Source of the DNA: Diphasiastrum complanatum | Taxonomy: Eukaryota > Streptophyta > Lycopodiopsida > Lycopodiales > Lycopodiaceae | Direction: 5' to 3' | DNA: 64,000 bases | Assembly: GCA_029204225.1 (NCBI GenBank) | Contig: CM055102.1 | Location: 5,263,520-5,327,519, forward strand | In this document: positions 19,861 to 29,800 of the stretch, piece after piece | Layout: each line of letters begins with the position of its first letter | Position numbering within the stretch: the first letter of the stretch is position 1 | Notes under the pieces: generated by a model | Databases searched by the model: none | What the model was told of the DNA's origin: nothing | The model's input: the letters and a program-made list of their open reading frames with translations, nothing else | Program-made: the position numbers and the translations under genes

Positions 19861-21312
19861 AGCAAAGAGTCCACCAGCATCCTCTGAATGTAAGGCTTGT
19901 ACAACCTTTTTGATATCTTCGACATCTTCTTAGTTGATGATCAGCACCAAGCTTGTACAGGACATGGTTTATAATAATATAAGGTGCTACCTTATATTGA
20001 AAAATTGTCTTCTTCTCCAAATCATATCCATCAACATATATTTGATCCTTAAGATAGGTAATGATATCAGAATATAAAGATTTCGTAGATGAAATTTTGA
20101 ATAAATTTGCATCTGGAAAATCATCATTAATTGGTTCTTCAACTTTTTTCGTGCTGAGTCGCAATAAATAATCATCATTCGTATGATATTTTCCTTGGCG
20201 AAGTTCTACTTGATAAGTGAATTCTTGCAAAAGTAGAACCCATCGAGCAATTCATCCTGATAAATTTGGCTTATTCACTAGATACTTTGAAGCATAGTGA
20301 TCAACATGGAAAATGAAAGCATATCCCAGCAAATAATGCTGAAATTTCTTAACAGTAAAAATCATTCCAAGTGCTTCCCTTTCTGTGGCCGAATAATTCT
20401 TCTCTGAGGCACTTAGCTGTCGACTTGCATAGTATATGGAATGGTCTTTCTTCAAATCATCCTTCTGGCTCAGACAGACGCCAATAGCGAATGTAGAAAC
20501 ATCAACATAACTATGAAATAAAATAGCCCGGTTTGGTGGTCTCAGAATAGGAGCATTGATCAATCTCTGCTTAAGTTCTTCCAAGACTTTCTGCTATTCT
20601 TTCGTCCACAAGTATTTCACTTGTTTCTTAAGTAGATGTGTAAGAGCAGCAACAATAGAGGCATGATTCTGGAAAAGTCTTCGATAGTAACCAACATGTC
20701 CTAAGAAAGCTCTTAGTTCACGTAGATTTGTTGTAGTATCAGGAGGTTCTTTATATGCTTGACTTTATCTTTATCGACCTCAATTCCTCTGTTTGATATT
20801 ATGTGTCCAAGTAAAATTCCTTCTTTCATACCCAAAAAATATTTTTCTGGGTGAAGCAACAAACGACACCGTTGCAATGTAAGTTTCAACTTCTGTATAT
20901 GTGTTTTTACATCACTGTAAACATAGAAATTATCAATAAAAATTTCAAGAAAAGTTTTTAGGAAGGCAGCGAAAATTAATATCATAATTCTTTGAAAAGT
21001 CGTTGGTGCGTTACAAAGACCAAAGGGCATTTTGTTGTAGGCATAAGTGCCTCAATCTATAGTAAACATGGTCTTTGAACGATCCTCTTTCCTTACTCCA
21101 ACCTGATTGTAACCAGAGGAACTGTCACAGAAACTGTAATGTTTTTGACCAGCAACCTGATCTAAGATAGAATCAGTGAAGGGTAAAGGATGGTGATCCT
21201 TTCTTGTGGCAGCATTCAGCTTCCTGAAGTCCTGGGATATTCGAATTTTGTCAGTCTTCTTCTTTGGAACTACAACAATGGGAGACACCATAACTACTTT
21301 AAAAGATAACAA
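19861..21312 (-). pseudogene. gypsy RT-RNase H (B)
   Basis: RT segments VSPIVVVPKKKTDKIR, QDFRKLNAATRKDHHPLPF, MPFGLCNAPTTFQRIM and FIDNFYVYSD. The catalytic motif expected as FIDD reads FIDN, so one catalytic Asp is lost. RNase H follows: SYVDVSTFAIGVCLSQKDD, HSIYYASRQLSASEKNYSAT (20252-20584), then the connection domain ALLLQEFTYQVELRQG. Stops interrupt it at about 20713 and 20252. Confidence 0.85.
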
Positions 21313-22027
21313 ACAACCAACTTAACCCCAAATATATATATGTGATAAATGTGATAAAGCCTACATATTTTGGAAAAAAGATTGTTGGAACAACAAGATG
21401 TCTATGCATGGTCACAATTTTAACAAAATATATATTCTCTTTTGCATTACTTAGTTGTGACTTCTTGTTTATGTTGCTTTAATGTTGCTACTAGAAAATG
21501 TTCAACTCCTAATACACAAACTCTAATGCTTGGAACAGTATTCTTGCATGTCTTTCACACCATATCTACCACGACACAATTGTCAACACAAGCTATTAGT
21601 ATTTAGAATTTTTCTTGTCAAATTATACTTTATTCAGGATTGTATAAACTTTACATGAAAACATTTTTGGCGATTTTACCTAATATTATGTACCATATCT
21701 CAATCTTCTATGTGACATTCTCTAATAAATAAGTGTTACGCGTAGTCATCATTCTTTTCACATGTGAGGCATGTAATAGTTTGTAGTATGATGTTAGTGT
21801 AGGAGCTTCTGTAGAGAATTGTTAAAGAGAATGTAAAAATGAAGAAGAATGAATTAGATTTTTCCTTGTATCAATACAAGATTTAAATCACAAATTGGTA
21901 ATTGTAGCATATACATTATCAAAGAATTGATTGAACAATAAAAGATTTGTTTTTGTTTTCCCTGTCAAACTCAAAAATATCTCAAAGGCAATTTTAAATT
22001 ATTTCTCTTGTGACATAAGGCAGGTAG

Positions 22028-22061
<34 letters not shown>

Positions 22062-22599
22062 TAATTACAAAGTTATATTGAAGCATAATGTTTCGTAATG
22101 TATGCTCTAATCAAGCTTTTCTATGGACGATTGATGACCACTTCCTTCAGAGATTAGGGTGATATCTTGAAGTCGCGTAGCTTATTTGACACATCCTAAA
22201 GGTGGAGTGTGAGACCAAAGGGGAGAAGAGATGTAATGAGGAGGGGGGGAACTCCTTGTGTGGGCGGAGGCCACTAGGACCAAACTACTATGTGCTTCCA
22301 AGGTTGAAGAAGTGTAACAAGGAGGCCGAGGGAGACACCTAATTTTGTGGGTGCGAGGAGGTGAGTGCCTTTGTGGGCCAAACAACTCGGCACCGCCATG
22401 AGACACAACTAGGATATTGATAAGATCAAGATTGGACATAAATGCACTCCAACTTCTAGCTTCTAATTTCCTATCATTTAACCATTTCTAAATTGGAATC
22501 TAGAGGAATATCAAGGACAGCTAAAAGAACTTAGAATATGAAGGACACATCATAGTACATACCACACATCCCAACTTCCCATAATGATGATGATGAGGC
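21313..22599. other. AT-rich intergenic sequence
   Basis: No gene or transposon domain is recognised. Contains a (TG)14 run at 22031-22058 and a G-rich stretch at 22200-22330. Short open frames lack any motif. CAAGGCCGGGCCTGCC (minus strand, about 22595-22610) resembles some hAT terminal repeats, but no partner repeat was found. Confidence 0.5.
22031..22058. repeat. (TG)14 microsatellite
   Basis: Fourteen TG units directly after CAGGTAGGGG. Confidence 0.95.
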
Positions 22600-22970
22600 A
22601 GGCCCGGCCTTGATGTGCTACATGAAAAAGCAAAATTCAATGTGAAAGAGGCTTTAGATTTTGTGGGTACTTGTTGGGACCCTGGGCCCATGCTCACTGA
22701 CCCCCCTGGTTTAAGGCCGGACACGCAGCCCTGCCCCCATGTGATCGATCATGCACATGCATGGGTGATGTATGCATGCATTGAGGTTGGGGGCAAAGGG
22801 CAGCCTTGGAAGCTGGGAAGAGGGATGATGGATGGATGGATGCATATGCGCATGTGGGGGGCGGGCAGCATGTCTCGGCGTGTGTTTTGGTGCAGGGGCC
22901 CACTGCCCGGCCCGGCAAGCCTGCTGCCGTATACGCGCCTTCCTCTGCACGCGCTTCGTTCTTGGGAAGC
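22600..22970. other. GC-rich island of unknown nature
   Basis: A 370-bp stretch with much higher G+C than all its surroundings, including CGGCCCGG-type and CATGCATG motifs. The plus strand is open from 22615 to 23106 (163 codons), but the translation (many Trp, Met, Pro, Cys) matches no family I know. It could be a 5' exon or CpG-rich promoter of a host gene, or an insertion. Confidence 0.35.
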
Positions 22971-24336
22971 TACTTCTCTCTTTTGTATTTGTTCGGTTTG
23001 TTTTGGGGGACTTTTAATCCTTTTTTTTTATTTTTGTGGCTTATATTTCTTTTTGGAATTTTGCTTTATGTGCTTTCCTTGGGTTGTTCCTTTTGATTTG
23101 TTTTGATTTGTTTTGTTTGTTTTTGTGCAAGTCAAAATTAAAGGTGTTTTTGGAGGCTTGCTTTTGGTAGTTTTCCCTCCTTGCTTTTGAGATCATTCAA
23201 AGAAACCTCATCTCCCCCAAAAATATAGCTTTTTAAAGTCGACTCAAGAGGTTTATAAATTATGTTGCCATTTCTTTTCCCCCTTTCAAACTACCTTTTT
23301 ACTCTCCATATTGTTGTTTTACAAGGTGGAAACGTGACTCAAAGATCATTCTAGGGAGTTAGAGATTAGCAAGGCCTTCAACTTTGTGGCTATATTTTTG
23401 GAATGGCCCACACTTGTTGACTTCTTATAGGGTGTAGTAATATCCTCCTCCAACTTCTTTATGGACTATGTGCCATACATGCCCTTGAGAATTTCATTAT
23501 GAACATCACAAAGCATAATAATATGTCAACATGTGGCTTTCAAAGGTCATAATATGCCTTACATACCATCTTATAATTTAAGCATGACAAAAAAGGCAGT
23601 TGAAATAAGTTACTAAAATTGATGGCATGGTGGAACAAATTTCACCAAATATGGCTACTCACATGCATCCTTTGAATTCCTAATAGAGGATCTTGGAATT
23701 GGGCTAACATGATAGATATGGTGGCCACAAAGTAGGATAGTAGATTCTAGATCCTAGCTTCGAGAATTGCTTGTTGTGGATCATATAACTAGGTATGGAA
23801 GGATAGATGTCTTGGGAAATATAGAGAGAGAGCAAGGTGTGATGGAAATGGATTCAATGTCGTGTAAGTCTTTATAGAGCGCAATTGCAAGTAAATAATA
23901 CTAATTAGAGAAACTTAGAGCCCGACGAGGGCCTTTGAAAAAGATGCTTTTTTATTTTTTTTCTTATTTTTGTAGCCATGTGGACCAATAGAAACCTTGA
24001 TATCAGGCTTCTACGTAACGCAGCATTTCTTACATATAAATTTTTAAATATATAACTGTTTCGTTGGACAGCATGTGGAAATGCTATTGAATGTTGGGGC
24101 CTGCCCTTCCAGCTCATCACTGTCCGAAGAGGCCCAAAAATATTGAAAATGAATATGTCAGATGGTTGAAATGAGAAAATTGATGTAGCATTAATGTAAA
24201 TGCAATGTCAAATCATGGTTTACAAGGTTAACTTAACTCGTAGCACCAAATAGTTCAGTGTTTCAAATTTTTGCCTACACATTTTATCAGATTCATGGCT
24301 TTTGGCCTACACATATTTTCATATTCATAGTTCAGT
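22971..24336. other. non-coding sequence with a diverged direct repeat
   Basis: No gene recognised. 23977-24020 (CATGTGGaCCAATAG .. ACGTAACG) recurs in diverged form at 24422-24465, a 445-bp step, with T-rich sequence before both copies. This suggests an old tandem duplication or satellite unit. Confidence 0.45.
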
Positions 24337-24711
24337 CATTAGAGGAAGTTTAAACACAAAAAGGGCCTTTTGTCAAGATTCATTTTTCATTTTTTATTCA
24401 CTTTCATTCACTTCTTTTGTACATGTGGCCCAATAGTTTCTTGACATATTGGCTTTAACGTAACGTTACTTCTTTGAGTCTACACTAAAACTGGCATAAC
24501 TTTTGATTGCTATGTTGAATGCGACGAAAATTGGTCCATTGAAAAGTGCTCGTCAAGTGCTTTCCAATGATATGTTACATGTCAACGTCTGAGCTACTAC
24601 TAAAAAGTTATAGCGAGTCAAATATTTTGGTTGAAAATAGTCACAAAATGCAAAAGAAATCTTGGCACGAATTCATATGCGGCCCTTTTTGAACTCAAAC
24701 TTCCTCTAATG
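24337..24711. repeat. foldback / MITE-like unit
   Basis: 31-bp arms 24337-24367 (CATTAGAGGAAGTTT..AAAGGGCC) and 24681-24711 are inverted copies with about 27 of 31 positions matching. The 313 bp between them has no coding signal. Target duplications were not identified. Confidence 0.5.
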
Positions 24712-24739
24712 GTTTCAAATTTTTGCCTGCACATAACAT

Positions 24740-24883
24740 ATGGCGCCATCAAGGAAGCCGTGCTCCTCAGTCGACTCTATGCTTCTCTTCAATGAGAAAG
24801 ATGACAATGGATTATGGGTGTTGAGAAAATATTCAAAAACCTCTTGGGTTCCGATGCATCCATCATCAAGAGGAACCATTTGA
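24740..24883 (+). CDS. small open frame, possible first exon
   Basis: A 47-codon frame from ATG 24740 to TGA 24881-24883 giving MAPSRKPCSSVDSMLLFNEK and then WVLRKYSKTSWVPMHPSS. G+C is higher than the surroundings and the codons look protein-like. No family is recognised. It may be a decayed exon of the gene fragment that follows at 25126-25979. Confidence 0.25.
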   Translation: MAPSRKPCSSVDSMLLFNEKDDNGLWVLRKYSKTSWVPMHPSSRGTI

Positions 24884-25125
24884 AAAAGCAAAAAGACAAA
24901 ACTATCATTTTGATTTTGGATTTCAAAACATCATCAAAAGGAAATCTATTTCCAAAATTTTAGTCCAACATGTATATATGCATTCAGAGATAAATGTGCA
25001 AGGATTCAACCGTCAGGATCACAAAAAAAACAACTGTGAGTATTGATATATTACAATACTTTGCTTTTTGTCATTCATTATCATCTATGACTAAACCTGC
25101 CAATCTGATCATTTTTCTCTTGTAG
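24884..25125. other. intron-like AT-rich sequence
   Basis: No coding signal. It ends in TTTTTCTCTTGTAG, a good splice acceptor, before the EWEP-containing frame at 25126. Confidence 0.3.
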
Positions 25126-25190
25126 ATTTATATCCATCCAATATAAATGAATGGGAGCCAAGTGGATCTCTTGCAAGTGCTAGAGATAGT
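25126..25190 (+). CDS. exon-like fragment with NEWEPS motif
   Basis: After the acceptor the frame reads DLYPSNINEWEPSGSLASA before a stop near 25200. A similar NPSCISEWEPAQS reading lies about 18.5 kb upstream behind the SET gene, so the two loci share gene-derived sequence. Function unknown. Confidence 0.3.
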
Positions 25191-25584
25191 ACACACTGAT
25201 ATTAGACAGTTGCAATATAGAGGTAGAACTGCAAAAGATCTTGCTGATTGTGGGATCTTTTTTTAATGAATCTATGTTGCAGTTTCAGAATCATTTCGTT
25301 GCAAGCTATATAAGAATGTAAAAAATTCATTAAAGATAAGCACAGGATAAAAAACAATCCAATTAAGTTGGTTTATTTCTTCGAATATATTTGTGGATTT
25401 CTTTTCAATTGTCAATGTACACAAAACCCCAAAGATATTTTTATACAAAAATTTATCAAATAGTTTACTATCTGAACTTATGGATGAAGGCTGGGACGGA
25501 AAATCAGATGGAGATATAGAATGCAAAATTAAAATGTCCTCCATGTGCTTTCGTTATCAAATAGAAAAGCAAATGTTGAGCTAG

Positions 25585-25979
25585 TGCTTCCATTATCAAA
25601 GATGGAAAAATATCAAAAGCAAATGGGTGCCACTCGATCAAGACTTGGAAGCCAATGGACATTCTAAACGAAAAAATATAGAAATAACATACAATGATGT
25701 ATTTTTTAGATGTGTTGAGGTGGAAGAAGATTGGAGCCTAAATTACATCAGGCAAGAACTGTTGCTCCTACAAGATGATATACCTTCAGACTTCATATTC
25801 ATTTCAAATGATAAACTCGTAAGTAACTGTAAACACTCTATTCTTTGGGTATAGTTTCTTTCAAAAATTGCTCGTATAATCTTTATACTAAATGTAACAT
25901 ACTTTGTGTTAAATTTATGCAGGTATGTAAAAGACATGAGCTTGCAAATGCAGATATATTGGCAAAACTATCTAACTAA
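25585..25979 (+). CDS. two-exon gene fragment, unknown protein
   Basis: Frame open from 25585 to 25818, then an intron 25819-25922 with strong GTAAGT donor and TTTATGCAG acceptor, then 19 codons to TAA at 25977-25979, phase 0 across the joint. Visible sequence: KRKNIEITYNDVFFRCVEVE, EDWSLNYIRQELLLLQDDIP, SDFIFISNDKL then VCKRHELANADILAKLSN. Compact, mixed alpha/beta in character; no family recognised. The upstream boundary is uncertain (stop at 25582-25584). It lies 200 bp from the young copia insertion and may be part of the gene that was hit. Confidence 0.45.
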
Positions 25980-26178
25980 TGGAAGAACATTGATATTACT
26001 ATCACAAAAATACATGTCCATCATCGTTATTGAAGATGAAAACAAGAATCTTGTTTCTTGTCAATCTAGAAAATTGTACTAGGGACACAACCTGATTGTA
26101 ACAATCTATGTTGATATCAGTAAAAATCCCATAAATGGGTTGTTTACATGTAAGATTGTATCTCCTTTTTTGGATGGT
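25980..26178 (+). other. host sequence flanking the copia insertion
   Basis: Removing the copia element joins TGGATGGTAATAT to ATGCACGTTTAC. Around this joint the plus strand can be read from about 26084 across the insertion point as GHNLIVTIYVDISKNPINGL and onward, after an upstream in-frame TAG. Possibly an exon remnant; weak. Confidence 0.3.
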
Positions 26179-26183
26179 AATAT

Positions 26184-26836
26184 TGTGAAAAACTCAGATC
26201 CAAAAGATGCTAAAGTTTCATAAAGATCTTGGCCATGGAAGTTATGCACATCTAGATTGAAAAAATGATAGAAATTGTGATGTTAAGCATACTAAACATC
26301 AACTAAACATCAAAATCTGATCATAAGCTTCCACAAACAGAAACTTGCTGTCCCTGTCCGTACTTCAGAGCCTACAACCTGCATTTCACACGTGTGAAGC
26401 CATAGCAACAAAGAAATCACAATTCTAGTGGCTAGAATGCAAGATATGAACAAAAAAGTGAGAGAGAAGAAGATGGACCTTCAAAGAGCATAACATTCAT
26501 TCAATAGAATGAAAATGAGATGTGTACATACTCGTGGAGATGGCTATTTATAGCAGCCATAGTGCCTCTTGGCCACTTGTCTTATGATAGGCTAAAATTG
26601 GGGTCCAATAGGATTCACCCATATACCTAGAAATTTGGTCAAATAGGAATGCACCAAATTATGAGCCAATAGAAGAGCTCCACACTCGACCTCCTCTAAT
26701 TAATGTGACCTCAAAAGTAGTGTACACATACTTTGGGCCTCTACATACATGTATGAACCTATCTCTAACTTTTATTTGGCCATAGGCCTACAAAATCTCA
26801 AGTTAGGAAAATACTACTAGTTGACAATTTTTCACA
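26184..26836 (-). repeat. 3' LTR of Copia-A1
   Basis: 653 bp. A TATA box (TATAAATA on the minus strand) at 26545-26552 marks the U3 promoter in this copy. The palindrome TTCACACGTGTGAA is at 26385-26398, about 150 bp downstream of the TATA box in the direction of transcription. Confidence 0.97.
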
Positions 26837-29800
26837 CTCCCTCTTCAACTAGTTTTAGCATAGATTTAGAAAGTACACCAAGACTTGTTCTATGCTTGAA
26901 AAATAAGTCCTTTCCCAATGCTTTGGTAAAGATATCAGCCACACATTCCTTTGATGGGACATGTTCAAGCTTGATCTCTTTTGCCAACACTTGTTCTCTC
27001 ACAAAATGGTAAGCCACCTCGATATGTTTGCTCCTTGCATGGAAAACCGGATTGCTTGCTAGACTTTGGGCTGAAAGGTTGTCACAAAAGATGATTGGAC
27101 TCTCTGAAAAATCCAGCAAATGAAGCTCCATAATCATCCTCTTGATCCACACCATCTCCTTTGTGCATGATGTCAAAGCTTTGTACTCGGCCTCACTAGA
27201 AGAAAGTGATATAGTTGCTTGTTTCTTCGACATCCATGAGATAGCTCCATCACCTATGAAAATAGCATGTGCATTTATGGATTTTCTATCCATAAGGTCT
27301 CCTGCAAAATCTGAATCTGAAAAACCAAATAAGTTAGGTGATGAGCCTCTATAAACAATGCCAAAATCTTTTGTTCCCGAGATGTATCTCAAGATCCTCT
27401 TTCCTAGTTTCCAATGTTCTATGCTAGGATCTTGCATGAATTGGCTTAATTTACCAACACAATAAGATAAATCAGGTCTTGTGATGGTTAGATATATAAG
27501 AGAACCTATTAGCTTCCTATAGAGAGTAATGTCCTCGAAGGATCTTTCATTACCTCTTATAGTTAGCTTTACATGTGATTCCATAGGTGTATCAATAGGA
27601 TTTGCATCTACCATATGAAATCTATTGAGAATAGAAATAGCATACTTCTCTTGTGAAATAAAAGTGATTTGAGAAGTTCTAATTACTTCTATTCCTAAGA
27701 TATAGCTCAAAAGACCAAGATCATGCACTTCAAATTCCTTTTTTAGTGCTTTCTTGATATCTTCTATATCTTCCTTGTTCCCTCCACTTAAAATAATGTC
27801 ATCCACATAAATTAGAAGGATTGTAACATCATTAGCACTAATTCTAAAGTAAAGTGAATGATCATACTCACTCATAGTGAAGTTTTGAGAAAGTAGAAAA
27901 GAGTTAAGCCTAGCATACCAACTCCTTGGTGCTTGCTTAAGACCATACAAACTTTTTTGTAGAAAACACACATGATTAGGCTTGCTATGAGAAACATAGC
28001 TCTCGGGTTGCTCCATGTAGACTTCCTCTTCAAGATCACCATTCAAGAAAGCATTAGAAATGTCTAATTGCCAAAGATCCCATCCATAAAGAGTTGCAAG
28101 GGAAATGATTACTCTTATGCTCACCATCTTTGCCACGGGTGCAAAGGTTTCCTCATAGTCAATGCCATGCTCTTGAGCATAACCTTTAGCCACCAACCTT
28201 GCCTTCAACTTGTTGATAGATCCATCTTGATTTGTCTTTACCTTGAAGATCCATTTGCATCCAATTGCACTTTTGCCCTTTGGAAGCTCCACCAATCTCC
28301 ATGTGTTGTTCTTCATAAGTGCTTCAAACTCAAGATCCATTGCTTGGATCCATTCCTCTTCTTGCCTTGCTTCATCTACACATGAAGGTACATCAAAAGA
28401 AGTTAGGAAAGCATAGTTGGATCCATCCACCACTTGCTTACCTTTGCCATCATAAGTGAGCCTTGAGGGTTTCACTTTATGCCTTGGAGTTCTCCTTGGA
28501 ATTTGACTTGAAGAGGCTTCTTCAACATCCACATCCAATGTGTCATCAACTCCATTGTCATCAAGCACATTAGTTGCAACAACACCATCATCACTTGAAA
28601 CAACTTTTGGAATGTTACCTTCATCAAAAATGACATCCCTACTTGTGAACACTTTTTTGATTGAAGGAACATAAATCCTATATGCTTTGCTTACTTCACT
28701 ATAACCAACAAAAATGCCCTTTCTTGAAGATGGATCCTCCTTAGTTCTATCATCAAGAGTAATGTTGAAGTAGCAAATGCATCCAAAAGTTCTTAGAAAC
28801 TTGACATTAGGCTTCGTACCAAACAAAGCTTCAAAAGGGGTTTTTCCTTCCAATACAACACTTGGCCATCTATTGCATAGGAAATTTGCACACAACAAAG
28901 CATCACTCCAAAAAGGTTTAGGAAGATTAGCATTCAATCTCATTGCCTTTGCACTCTCACACAAGGTTCTATTCTTCCTCTCGGCCACTCCATTTTGTTG
29001 TGGTGTTCTTGGACATGTGTACTCCCTCTTGATCCCATGCTCATCGCAAAAGGCTTTGAATTTGTTAGAAATGTATTCACCACCATTGTCGCTCCTCAAG
29101 CATTTGATTTTGGTTGTAAATTGAGTCTCAATAGCAACTTTGAACTTGACAAACACATCAAACACCTCATCCTTGCTCTTTAGTAGATAAACCCAACAAA
29201 ATCTACTAAAATCATCAATGAAAGTTACATACATCTTAGCACCTCCATTGCTAATTGTAGTAACACCATGAATATCCGAATGCAAGAGAGAAAAAGGCAT
29301 CTTAGATCTAGATATAGATCTAGTATATGGCAATCTATGTGATTTAGACAAAGCACATTCTTCACAAACATGATTCAAGCAAGTAAGAGACTTGGGAAGT
29401 CCCCTTACTACCTCCTTTTTGGCTATTACCTCCAAGGCCTTGTAGTTGAGATGTCCCATCCTTTTATGCCATACCTCTTGAATTGACATTTGTTCATTTG
29501 CCATGCATCCAACTTGGTTAGCAACAACACATGCATCAAGCTTGAACAATTTCCCTTGCCTTTTCCCTTTTGCAATGATACTACACCCCTTTTTGATCAA
29601 GCAAGCATCACCATCAAACTCAACTTTGAATCCTTTGTCAAGCATTTGGCTTACACTAAGTAAGTTCTTGGTAATGGATGGAATGAGCAAAACATCTTTC
29701 AATTCTATATTCCTATTTGTAGAAAGTGAAATAGGAATTGTGCCAATCCCCTTGATTGCACACTCACCATCATTTGCGGTATAGATTACCTTCCTATCAC

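Larger units (their letters stand above)
18713..21312 (-). mobile_element. gypsy B, pol part
   Basis: Continuation of gypsy B beyond the copia fragment. It matches gypsy D in order: RT, RNase H, connection, integrase, C-terminal region, and the start of the region before ORF3 (18713-18800 parallels 11925-12010). The left half of RT and everything upstream (protease, gag, 5' LTR) is missing; homology ends at 21312 in unrelated AT-rich sequence. Confidence 0.85.

Noticed and set aside
22182-22439. Pro/His/Ser-rich minus-strand frame
   Set aside because: No start context, domain or splice support; composition reflects the G-rich plus strand.
22595-22610. hAT-like terminus CAAGGCCGGGCCTGCC
   Set aside because: No matching inverted terminus or 8-bp target duplication found nearby.
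26084-26180. Reading LIVTIYVD taken as a copia RT active site
   Set aside because: Only a partial resemblance to YVDD; flanking residues do not fit RT and the second Asp is absent.
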